A stretch of 64,000 nucleotides of DNA from DATDFB01 sp035276475 (GTDB taxonomy: Bacteria; Acidobacteriota; Thermoanaerobaculia; Gp7-AA8). How positions within the stretch are numbered: the first letter of the stretch is position 1; each line of letters starts with the position of its first letter. Of the stretch, positions 31,122 through 38,472 are shown piece after piece. The translations under genes and the position numbers were made by a program. The notes beneath the pieces are model-generated. The model was not told the origin of the DNA, made no database searches, and was given only the letters and a program-made list of their open reading frames with translations. The stretch spans positions 1 to 64,000 of the forward strand of contig DATELQ010000117.1 of the NCBI GenBank assembly GCA_035276475.1. Direction: 5' to 3'.

Positions 31122-32114
31122 ATGGCCTCCTATTACGGCGAACATGCGCAGCAACTGAAACACGACCTCGCGGCCGAGTTGCCGGTCGAGGAGCTGCGGC
31201 GGCTGCATCAGAAGCGGCCGCTGCTGCACGCATCGGTCGCGCTGGCGAACCTCGCTGCGCTCGTGCTCGCTGCGGTCGCGATTGTCCAGTTCGACCGCTG
31301 GTACGTGTGGGTGCCGTGCGCTGTTGTCGCAGGCTTCGCGGTCTTCAACTTCACCGTGCTGCTCCACGAGGTCGTGCACCGCGCCGTCGTCATGCAAGCG
31401 CGCGACGGCCTCTACCGCGTTCTCGGCCTCGCCTACGCGATCCCGAGCGGCATTTCCGCCTCGCAGTTCACCCGCTGGCATCTCGACCACCACGCCGGCC
31501 TCGGCTCGTTCGAAGAGGACCCGAAGCGGCACTGGCTCTCGCCGAAGCGCAACGCGCGCTGGCTCAAGCTTCTCTACTTCACGCCCGCGCTCTTCCCCAT
31601 TTACTTCCGCGCGGCGAAAAATGAGACGGCGTCGTACGAGCCGGAGATGCAGCGCCGCATCGCCCGCGAGCGCATCGCCACGATCGTGTTTCAGCTCGGC
31701 GTCCTCGCCGCGATCGCTCTCATCGGCGGCTGGTGGATCGCGTTCAAGCTCTATGTCGTCCCGGTCTTCTTCGTCTTCCCGATCGCCTTCGCGCTGAACC
31801 GCGTCGGGCAGCACTACGACATCGATCCGAGCGACCCGGCAAAGTGGTCGACGCTCGTCAAAGGGTCGCTCTTCTGGGACGCCGTCTACCTCTTCTCGAA
31901 CTACCACCTCGAGCACCACTACTTCCCCGGCGTGCCGTTCTACAACCTGCCGCGCCTGCAGCGCCTCCTGATGCCGTTCTACGAGAAGCGCGGCATGACG
32001 GCGCACGGCTACGGCGAGCTGTTCTGGGGATGGATCGTGCTGAACGGGCAGCCGCACAGCGACTGGCGCAGCGCGGATCAGAGCAGTCCGGTGAGTATCA
32101 GGTCCGCGACCTGA
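31122..32114 (+). CDS. Membrane fatty acid desaturase
   Basis: A 330-residue di-iron membrane desaturase/hydroxylase-type enzyme. The three histidine boxes are complete: HEVVH (82-86), HLDHH (120-124) and HLEHH (262-266), with an extra His in VGQHYDI (231). Four or more hydrophobic spans lie at about 37-56, 62-80, 184-204 and 208-226. It would insert a double bond or hydroxyl into membrane acyl chains or related lipids. It converges with a FadR-like regulator gene (overlap 37 nt), which links this locus to fatty-acid control. A palindrome sits directly before its ATG. Confidence 0.9.
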   Translation: MASYYGEHAQQLKHDLAAELPVEELRRLHQKRPLLHASVALANLAALVLAAVAIVQFDRWYVWVPCAVVAGFAVFNFTVLLHEVVHRAVVMQARDGLYRVLGLAYAIPSGISASQFTRWHLDHHAGLGSFEEDPKRHWLSPKRNARWLKLLYFTPALFPIYFRAAKNETASYEPEMQRRIARERIATIVFQLGVLAAIALIGGWWIAFKLYVVPVFFVFPIAFALNRVGQHYDIDPSDPAKWSTLVKGSLFWDAVYLFSNYHLEHHYFPGVPFYNLPRLQRLLMPFYEKRGMTAHGYGELFWGWIVLNGQPHSDWRSADQSSPVSIRSAT

Positions 32115-32704
32115 TCGGCCTGCGCGGCGACGTCGTAGTCCTTCTCCGACAGAATCCACGACGTCACCATCTCGTCCAGAATCCCGAAGACCGCCTTGGC
32201 CACGAGCTGCGGGTGGAGGTTGCGGCGGAATGTCCCCTCGCGCTGGCCGCCTTCGACGACTTTGCGGAGGATGTTGAGGTAGTCGGCGACTTCCTGCTGC
32301 GAGAAGAGGGACATGAATTTCAGGCTGTGGCGGAGCTCGACCTGCGAGACGACGGCGAGGGCGCGGTCGCGGCCGAGCGTTTCGAGGTGGTGGCGGATGG
32401 CGATGCGCATCCGCTCGTCGGCGCGGCGGGCCTGCGAGAGGTCGCGCTCGAGCGTCTGCAGGTAGTGGCGCGTGTGCTCGCGGAAGATCGTGACGAGGAC
32501 GTCTTCCTTCCCATCGAAGTAGAGGTAGATCGTGCCGTCGGCGACGCCGGCGGCCTTGGCGATCTCGGAGACTTTGGCGTTGAAGTAGCCGCTCCGGGCG
32601 AAGACGTCGATGGCGGCGCGGAGGATGCGCTCGCGCTTGCTCGTGCCTTTGAAAGCGTCGGAGCCGGTTGTGGTGGGAAGGGGAACGCTCTTCGTCGCGG
32701 CCAT
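32078..32704 (-). CDS. fadR: TetR family fatty-acid regulator, FadR-like
   Basis: A 208-residue repressor. The helix-turn-helix is VSEIAKAAGVADGTIYLYF followed by KEDVLVTIF. The sensor half has LAVVSQVELRHS and VFGILDEMVTSWILSEKDYDV. These match what I remember of Bacillus FadR (YsiA), including the ADGTIYLYF turn and the DExVTxW segment. That protein binds long-chain acyl-CoA and represses beta-oxidation genes. ATG at 32704 is preferred over ATG at 32722, because the upstream one lies inside the operator. The nearby desaturase and the thiolase at 2480 are possible targets, but this is inference. Confidence 0.85.
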   Translation of the reverse strand: MAATKSVPLPTTTGSDAFKGTSKRERILRAAIDVFARSGYFNAKVSEIAKAAGVADGTIYLYFDGKEDVLVTIFREHTRHYLQTLERDLSQARRADERMRIAIRHHLETLGRDRALAVVSQVELRHSLKFMSLFSQQEVADYLNILRKVVEGGQREGTFRRNLHPQLVAKAVFGILDEMVTSWILSEKDYDVAAQADQVADLILTGLL

Positions 32705-32706
32705 TG

Positions 32707-32726
32707 CTGAATGAATGCTCATTCAG
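32707..32726. promoter_or_regulatory. FadR-type operator
   Basis: CTGAATGAATGCTCATTCAG has perfect 8-bp arms around ATGC. It agrees with the known Bacillus FadR site TGAATGANTANTCATTCA at all but one specified base. It abuts the fadR-like ATG (32704), so the regulator probably represses itself. Confidence 0.8.
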
Positions 32727-32739
32727 TCGAGGCCACATG

Positions 32740-33138
32740 TCAAGTGGCGAGGCGTTCTCTCAGGTCAGCGACGAAGTCTTCGTCGTACGGCGCACGCACG
32801 CGGCTGTCGATGATCTCGAAGACTTCCTCGCGCGTGAGCGCTGCGGCGACGGGGTAGATGTGGAGGTGGAGGTGCGGCGTGGCGATGCCGAGCTTCATCA
32901 GGACGGCGCGCTCGGCTCTCGTGGCGTCGAGCAAGGCCCGCTCGACACGGTGGTGGGCGACGGCGAAGTGGACGTACTCGTCGAGGGTGAGGTCGGCGAC
33001 GTTCTCGACGTGCTCGCGCCACACGACCATGGCGTGCCCGCGGACGCTCCAGTCGTCGTGCAGGATGACCCAGACGCGGTCGTCCTCGAAGACGATCTCG
33101 CCGGCCTGGCGCGGATCGATGCAGAAGACGCAGGCCAC
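32740..33138 (-). CDS. HIT family protein
   Basis: A 132-residue histidine-triad protein. The catalytic HxHxH is in PHLHLHIYPV near residue 95; the N-terminal MACVFCIDP has the CxxC-like pair common in bacterial HIT proteins, and VILHDDWSVRGHAMVVWREHVENVADL is the usual strand-helix block. HIT proteins hydrolyse or transfer nucleoside phosphoramidates and dinucleotides. The GTG start at 33138 lies 6 nt after a minus-strand TATAGT box, so the message would be leaderless. It ends 35 nt before the fadR-like gene on the same strand. Confidence 0.9.
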   Translation of the reverse strand: MACVFCIDPRQAGEIVFEDDRVWVILHDDWSVRGHAMVVWREHVENVADLTLDEYVHFAVAHHRVERALLDATRAERAVLMKLGIATPHLHLHIYPVAAALTREEVFEIIDSRVRAPYDEDFVADLRERLAT

Positions 33139-33144
33139 GCGCTC

Positions 33145-33152
33145 ACTATAAT
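33145..33152. promoter_or_regulatory. Bidirectional -10 box
   Basis: ACTATAAT reads as TATAAT on the plus strand (33147-33152) and TATAGT on the minus strand (33150-33145). The plus gene starts 9 nt after it (33162) and the minus gene 6 nt after it (33138), so one symmetric box can serve both divergent genes. Confidence 0.7.
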
Positions 33153-33161
33153 CGCGCCTCG

Positions 33162-34139
33162 ATGCGAACGATCCGCTTCGGCCGCACGAACGCGCAGCTC
33201 CCGACGATCTCGCTCGGCACGTGGGGCCACGGCGGCCCGAACACGAACGAAGGGGTATCGGTCGGCTGGACGGGCCACGACGACAATCTCGCCAAGGAGG
33301 CGATGGTCGAGGCGTACCGCCGCGGGATCACGCACTGGGACACGGCCGACGCATACGGCGGCGGCCACGCGGAGACGCTGATCGGCGAGGTGTTCGGGCA
33401 TGAGGTGCCGCGCAGCGCGATTTTCGTGGCCACGAAGTTCGGCTACGTGAAGGGGCCGGCGAATCATTACTACGACACGGCGTTCATGCGCGTGCAGCTC
33501 GAGGCGTCGCTCACGAACATGCGCACGGACTGCGTCGATCTCTACTACTTTCACCACTGCGACTTCGGCCCCGACGACCGCTATTTCGACGACGCGCTGG
33601 CGCAGGTGCGCCGCTTCCGCGAGGAGGGAAAGATCCGCTTCGTCGGCCTCTCGGATTGGAACGCGTCGCGGATCATGCAATTCATCTCGCGGGTGGATCC
33701 TGACGCGGTCCAGCCGTACCGGAACCTGTTGGACGACGACTACGAATCGAGCGGCTTGAAGCAGTGGGTCGACTCGCACGATCTCGGCGTGGCGTTCTTC
33801 TCGCCGCTGAAGCACGGCCTGCTCCTCGGCAAGTACGACGCGCCGCAGACGTTCGCCACGGGCGACTTTCGCAGCAACGTGGACGACTTCCGCAACGCCG
33901 AGGTGATCGAGCGGATGAAGCGCGCCGCCGCGGCGATGCGCACGCGCTTCGCCGTCCACCCCGAGCCGGTGCTGCACGCCGTGACGGGCGCGCTGCTCAC
34001 CGGCAACCCAACGGCGACGGTGCTGCTGGGCCAGCGCAACCCGCGCCAGGTGGAGGCGGCGAGCCGGGTGGGGGAGGGGTTGGGTGTGGAGGAGGCGGGG
34101 TGGGGGCGGGGGGTGTACCGAGGTACGATTCCGGTATGA
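33162..34139 (+). CDS. Aldo/keto reductase
   Basis: A 325-residue NADPH-dependent reductase of the AKR fold. The catalytic tetrad is visible: Asp and Tyr in HWDTADAYGGGHAE, Lys in FVATKFGY and His in LYYFHHCDFG. The cofactor half contains GLSDWNASRIMQF, FFSPLKHGLLLGKYD and VLLGQRNPRQVEAA, as in the YhdN/Tas group. Substrate unknown. The last 25 codons are unusually G-rich and encode GEGLGVEEAGWGRGVYRG, unlike the family end. The stop overlaps the start of the next small gene (ATGA). Confidence 0.92.
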   Translation: MRTIRFGRTNAQLPTISLGTWGHGGPNTNEGVSVGWTGHDDNLAKEAMVEAYRRGITHWDTADAYGGGHAETLIGEVFGHEVPRSAIFVATKFGYVKGPANHYYDTAFMRVQLEASLTNMRTDCVDLYYFHHCDFGPDDRYFDDALAQVRRFREEGKIRFVGLSDWNASRIMQFISRVDPDAVQPYRNLLDDDYESSGLKQWVDSHDLGVAFFSPLKHGLLLGKYDAPQTFATGDFRSNVDDFRNAEVIERMKRAAAAMRTRFAVHPEPVLHAVTGALLTGNPTATVLLGQRNPRQVEAASRVGEGLGVEEAGWGRGVYRGTIPV

Positions 34140-34336
34140 CCGACCGGTCGCATTGGCCCGTCCGGAAGTACAAGCTCGGAGAAGAGCCGGAAGACGACTA
34201 CAGCCACTTCACGCCGAGCGAGCGGATCGCGATGGTGTGGGAGTGCACCAAGAACGTGTGGCCATTCAAGGACCCGAACTGGCGTGTATCAAGACTTCGT
34301 CGAGATGTTGTGCGCGTTGTCCGACGAGGGCGCTGA
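34136..34336 (+). CDS. Small protein paired with a nucleotidyltransferase
   Basis: A 66-residue protein. Its first 22 residues (TDRSHWPVRKYKLGEEPEDD) are polar; the core YSHFTPSERIAMVWECTKNVWPF and the basic end SRLRRDVVRVVRRGR match a small family that I have seen beside nucleotidyltransferase-like genes. It overlaps that gene by 53 nt and the aldo/keto reductase by 4 nt. A two-component arrangement such as antitoxin plus NTase toxin is possible, but the sequence does not prove it. Confidence 0.6.
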   Translation: MTDRSHWPVRKYKLGEEPEDDYSHFTPSERIAMVWECTKNVWPFKDPNWRVSRLRRDVVRVVRRGR

Positions 34337-34727
34337 GTACCTGATCGTCGGAGCCTACGCTCTCGGCGCGCACGGCCACCCGCGCGCGACCGGCGATCTC
34401 GACATTTGGGTCCGCCCGTCTGCCGAAAACGCTCCTCGCGTGCGCCGAGCGATCGAGATCTTCGGCATGCCCGTCGACCACATCGCGGTACGTGAGCTTG
34501 CCTTGACGGGGCTCGTTCTGCAGTTCGGGTTTCCGCCAGAGCGCATCGATATCATGACCTCCGTCTCCGGGGTGACGTTCGACGAGGCGTGGCCGAGACG
34601 CATACTCGTCAAGATTGAGGGACGGGAGCATCCGGTCATTGGGAAGGACGACTTCATCCGCAACAAACGCGCTTCGGGGCGACCGAAGGATCTGATAGAC
34701 GTCCACGAAATCGCGAAAAAGCCCTAA
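34284..34727 (+). CDS. Nucleotidyltransferase-fold protein (DUF6036/AbiEii-like)
   Basis: A 147-residue protein. YLIVGAYALGAHGHPRATGDLDIWVRP is the nucleotidyltransferase core: the GAYA turn, then TxDLDI with the two metal Asp residues; a third acidic residue is in IDIMTSV. RASGRPKDLIDVHEI at the end is the family's C-terminal motif. Proteins of this type act in type IV toxin-antitoxin pairs or as antibiotic-type NTases. The GTG start at 34284 lies inside the preceding small gene and is the only start before the fold. It converges with the radical SAM gene with 4 nt of overlap. Confidence 0.8.
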   Translation: MYQDFVEMLCALSDEGAEYLIVGAYALGAHGHPRATGDLDIWVRPSAENAPRVRRAIEIFGMPVDHIAVRELALTGLVLQFGFPPERIDIMTSVSGVTFDEAWPRRILVKIEGREHPVIGKDDFIRNKRASGRPKDLIDVHEIAKKP

Positions 34728-36349
34728 GCCGCCGCGTCCGCCGTCCGCGTCCACTTCGTCTCGTCCACCTTCATCTTCTTCGCGAACAGCTTCTTCAACA
34801 GCGACAGCACGCCCGTCCGCCAGAGCACGTAGCCGGGGTAGCCGGTGATGACCGAGAACTCGCCGAACTTGAGGTGCCGCAGGCCCTGCTGGATGAGCCA
34901 GGGGATGCGCACGAAGTGGATGAGGACTGGATACGACGGCTGGGGGTCGTTGTAGGCGCGCACCTTCTCGAGCCATCGCTCGAAGAGCTTGCGGGGGGGC
35001 TTCCAGACCATGAGCACGTAGAGGAGGACGTTGGCCCACGTGGGGCGCAGCGCGGTGTAGTTCTCGTTGATCTGCTCGACGTCGAAGCCGCCGTCGATCA
35101 TCTGTTTCTCCAGCGTGGTGTTCGGGATGACGCGCAGGGAGAAGATGTTCAGGGTGAAGGGGCGGGCCATGCGGTAGACGAGCTCCAGGGTGGCCATGAC
35201 GTCTTCGCGCGTCTCGACGGGGTTGTCGACGATCATGTCGTACGACGGGTTGATCTGGTACGGCGCGAACTCGGAGAGGACGGCGCAGGCCTGCTCGATG
35301 CGGTGCACGGGCGTGGGGCGCTTGTAGAACTTGAGGATCCGGTCGCTGCCGCTCTGGATGCCCATGCGCACGCGGTTCATGCCGGCCCACGTCAGGAGCT
35401 CGACCTTTTCGCGCTGCACGTACGTGGGGATGACGCCGTAGATGCAGAAGGAGAGGCCGACCTGCTCGCGCCACTGCGTGGCGAAGTCGGTGAGCTCGGG
35501 CATGCGGATGGCCATGAAGCTGTCGTCGTAGAAGAGCACCGTGCGGAGGTAGGGGTGCACTTCGCGCGCGCGCTGGACCTCGCCGATGATGTACGACGGG
35601 TCGGGGTGGCGGATCTTTCGGTAGTTGGCGTCGTTGGCGATGAAGACGGTGTTGCCGCAGTAGGTGCAGTGCAGCGGGCAGCCGATCGACCAAACCGCCG
35701 GATACGCCAAGCCGTTGTTGCCGAGGTAGTCGCCGCGGGTGACCTGGCGGAAGCCGTGGCCGGGCTGGTAGATCTGCTCCTCGCCGCCGTACTTCGGGAA
35801 CGGCAGCGCGCCGAGCTCCTGCGAGGTCATGAGCGGCCGGAAAGGATTGCGCGTGATGGCCTCGCCGTTCGTCCGGTCCTTGAACCAGAAGTTCTGCAGG
35901 CTCGTGTAGTCGCGCCCACCGCGATAGGCGTCCAGCCATTCCTCGAACGCCAGCTCTCCCTCGCCGGTGCAGATGGCGTCCACATCCGCCTTGATCGCAT
36001 CCTCGGGATAGATGATCGGATGGATGCCGCCCCACATGGTGTAGGCGTGCGGGTTGAGCTCGCGGACGCGCGTGGCCAGCGCCTTGGTGAGGTCGGAGTA
36101 GCCGGTCATCGACGAGAAGGCGACGACGTCGGCGCCGGCGATGCCCTGCGCGATCTCGTCGATCTCCGCGTCGCCGAAACTGCGGGTCTCGCCCATCTTG
36201 CGGACGAAGGACTTCCACAGCGAGCGGTAGCGCTGCGTGCCGACGTAGAAGACCCTCGTCTCCGCGTTCAGCTTCTCGACGTACGCCGCGATCTTGCGAA
36301 AGCCGGTCGCGGTGATGCCGTCTTCGAGCGACACCATGTGGATGCGCAT
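34724..36349 (-). CDS. B12-binding radical SAM protein
   Basis: A 541-residue enzyme. Residues about 1-150 form a cobalamin-binding Rossmann domain (DVVAFSSMTGYSDLTKALA, YTMWGGIHPIIYPEDAI, CTGEGELAFEEWL). The radical SAM cluster is CPLHCTYCGN near residue 220, followed by VLFYDDSF and MNRVRMGIQSGSD. The C-terminal 130 residues are basic and contain membrane-touching segments. Class members methylate or rearrange lipids, hopanoids or natural products; the substrate cannot be told. ATG at 36349 is chosen because the domain begins there. It is the downstream neighbour of the BNR protein on the same strand. Confidence 0.9.
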   Translation of the reverse strand: MRIHMVSLEDGITATGFRKIAAYVEKLNAETRVFYVGTQRYRSLWKSFVRKMGETRSFGDAEIDEIAQGIAGADVVAFSSMTGYSDLTKALATRVRELNPHAYTMWGGIHPIIYPEDAIKADVDAICTGEGELAFEEWLDAYRGGRDYTSLQNFWFKDRTNGEAITRNPFRPLMTSQELGALPFPKYGGEEQIYQPGHGFRQVTRGDYLGNNGLAYPAVWSIGCPLHCTYCGNTVFIANDANYRKIRHPDPSYIIGEVQRAREVHPYLRTVLFYDDSFMAIRMPELTDFATQWREQVGLSFCIYGVIPTYVQREKVELLTWAGMNRVRMGIQSGSDRILKFYKRPTPVHRIEQACAVLSEFAPYQINPSYDMIVDNPVETREDVMATLELVYRMARPFTLNIFSLRVIPNTTLEKQMIDGGFDVEQINENYTALRPTWANVLLYVLMVWKPPRKLFERWLEKVRAYNDPQPSYPVLIHFVRIPWLIQQGLRHLKFGEFSVITGYPGYVLWRTGVLSLLKKLFAKKMKVDETKWTRTADAAA

Positions 36350-36389
36350 CGTCTTGTGCCTAACAATGATACGTGGTCGCAATTCCGCG

Positions 36390-38348
36390 TCATTCGACGC
36401 TGCGCTGCCAGACGCCGTGATTCGGATAGGCGGCGTAGAGGATGCGGCCGCTCGGATCGAAGACGAGCCGCACCGCGCCGTTGGTGATGAGGAACGGCTG
36501 GTCGACGCTCTGCCACGTCGCGCCGCCGTCGGACGAGTGATAGAGGCCGGCGTCCTGCGCGACCCACACGGAGTCTGCGTCGCGCGGATCGACGGCAAGC
36601 GCGGGTGACAGGGGGACCTCGGGCAGGGCGAGAACGCGCCACGTCGCGCCGCGGTCGTCGCTCCGCTCGACGTGGTAGTTCGCGCGCGCCGTGCTGGAGC
36701 GGTAGAGCACGTTGCCGTTCGACGGCGCAACGATCAGCTGGCCTGTGTAGTTCTGGCTCACGGTCGTCCAGGTATCGCCGCCGTCGCTGCTACGCTGCAG
36801 GGCACGACCGTCGCCGGCGTAGACCCAGCGCGGATCGCTGGGATCGATGGCCAGGACCGCCGGGTTCGTCAGCGACGCGACGTTCTGCCAGGTCAGGCCG
36901 CCGTCGCGTGTCCGCTGCACGACGTTTTGCTGCGCGAGGAACGCGACGCCGGCGTTCTTCGGGTCGGCGGCGACGCCGTAGGGGAGCGGCACGGGCGTCA
37001 TGCTCCAGCTCTCGTCGTCGCGGCCGCGGACGTAGAGCGCGCCGAACGAAGGCACTCCCGACCGCAGCGCGTAGACGCGGCCGTCCGCGCCGACGGAGAT
37101 CATGTCGGCTTTCGGGGTGTCGTCGTCGCCCGCGAGGCGCTGCCACGACGCGCCGCGGTCGCCGCTGCGGAAGACGCGCCCTCGGATCTGGCCCGCCTCG
37201 AAGGAGTCGCGCACGCCGGCGTAGACGAGGCTCGGATCGGACGGATCGACGGCCAGTCCGCTCACGTTCGCGGCGACGTCGTGCAGGTCGATGGTGGCCG
37301 GCGCGCCGAGGCCGCGGTTTGCCAGGGCGAGGAGGCCGTTGGCGGTCGCGGCGAAGAGCACGGGCGGCGTGCCGCCGAAGCCGAGGGCGTTGACGGGCAC
37401 GTTCCGCAGCGGCGTCGACGCCCAGACGCTGCCGCCGTTGCCGCTGCGGAAGATCCCGTCGGTCGTGCCGAAGAAGATGCGGCTGCGCTCCGGATCCATC
37501 GAGAGCGACGTGAGGCGCATGTCCGTCGATAGCGGTGGCGCCGGGCCGAGGAGACGCTCTCTCGACACCTCTCTCCAGGTGAAGCCGCCGTCCTGCGAGA
37601 CCATGAGGCGCTGGCCGTAAATCGACGTGATGCCGTAGTGCGTGAACGGATAGCGCGCGTCGAAGACGATGGCGCGGGTCGGTCGCGGTCCGGGGCCGAT
37701 CTCCCACGATTCTCCGCCGTCGAACGACTCGAACTGCCGCGCGCCGTCGTCGAACGCGCCGCTGTGAAAGACGCGCCACGGCGAGAAGGGATCGATGGCC
37801 AGCTCCTCCCCGCAGGGAATCGAGGGGGTCGGCGGCTTGGGGAGTTGCCGCCACGTTGCGCCGCCGTCCGTCGATTTGAAGACGCCCGGCGTCGACGGCC
37901 CGAAGGTCGGCTGGTTGACGTAGCCCTTCGCGCCGCACTGGCTGCCGAGGTAGAGCGTGTTGGCGTCGCGCGGATCGACGTAGAGCGCCGAGGGGTGCAG
38001 CGGCGGCAACCCTGCGCTCGACTCCGTCCACGTTGCGCCGCCGTCGGTCGTGCGCCAGACACGCGCGGTGGACTCCCACCCCGCCGCCGCCCACGCTTTG
38101 TTCGGATCGTTTGCATCGACGGCGAGGAAGCCGACGTCGACGAGCGTCCCGCTGACGTTGGTCCACGTCGTGCCGCCGTCGGTACTGCGGAAGACGCCGG
38201 CGGCGTCGCCGGCCCAGATGACGGCGGGATTGGATGGCGCGACAACGACGGTGTTGACGCTGCCGCCGGTCGGCCCCGAGGAGCTCCAGCCGGCGAATGC
38301 GGTGACGGAAACGAGAGTCAGGATGAGGACGGTGGCGCCGGGTTTCAT
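36390..38348 (-). CDS. Secreted BNR/Asp-box repeat protein
   Basis: A 652-residue exported protein. Residues 1-19 are a signal peptide (KPGATVLILTLVSVTAFA). The rest is a chain of Asp-box blades with the motif S-x-D-G-G-x-T-W: RSTDGGTTW, RTTDGGATW, KSTDGGATW, ESFDGGESW, VSQDGGFTW, RSGDRGASW, RTRDGGLTW, RSSDGGDTW, RSDDRGATW and HSSDGGATW. At least ten repeats indicate one or two sialidase-type propellers. No sialidase Arg triad is evident, so a binding or structural role is more likely than hydrolysis. The ATG at 38348 is followed upstream by heptad hairpin D. Confidence 0.88.
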   Translation of the reverse strand: MKPGATVLILTLVSVTAFAGWSSSGPTGGSVNTVVVAPSNPAVIWAGDAAGVFRSTDGGTTWTNVSGTLVDVGFLAVDANDPNKAWAAAGWESTARVWRTTDGGATWTESSAGLPPLHPSALYVDPRDANTLYLGSQCGAKGYVNQPTFGPSTPGVFKSTDGGATWRQLPKPPTPSIPCGEELAIDPFSPWRVFHSGAFDDGARQFESFDGGESWEIGPGPRPTRAIVFDARYPFTHYGITSIYGQRLMVSQDGGFTWREVSRERLLGPAPPLSTDMRLTSLSMDPERSRIFFGTTDGIFRSGNGGSVWASTPLRNVPVNALGFGGTPPVLFAATANGLLALANRGLGAPATIDLHDVAANVSGLAVDPSDPSLVYAGVRDSFEAGQIRGRVFRSGDRGASWQRLAGDDDTPKADMISVGADGRVYALRSGVPSFGALYVRGRDDESWSMTPVPLPYGVAADPKNAGVAFLAQQNVVQRTRDGGLTWQNVASLTNPAVLAIDPSDPRWVYAGDGRALQRSSDGGDTWTTVSQNYTGQLIVAPSNGNVLYRSSTARANYHVERSDDRGATWRVLALPEVPLSPALAVDPRDADSVWVAQDAGLYHSSDGGATWQSVDQPFLITNGAVRLVFDPSGRILYAAYPNHGVWQRSVE

Positions 38349-38389
38349 GCGGAGATGATACGGAGGGGGTGAGGGGTTCGTCGCGATTG

Positions 38390-38472
38390 GGTGACAGGTC
38401 ACAGGGAACGGGGGACAGGTGATGTTCTCGCGACGATCACCACCTGTGCCCTGTTCCCTGTCACCCGTGACC
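38390..38472. repeat. Heptad-array hairpin, copy D
   Basis: The left arm reads CAGGTCA, CAGGGAA, CGGGGGA, CAGGTGA (38395-38422), the apex TGTTCTCGCGACGATCA (38423-38439), and the right arm CCACCTG, TGCCCTG, TTCCCTG, TCACCCG (38440-38467). It is the inverted form of copy C, with the same apex at 15 of 17 positions and the same apex-proximal units CAGGTGR. It sits between two minus-strand secreted-protein genes. Confidence 0.88.
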
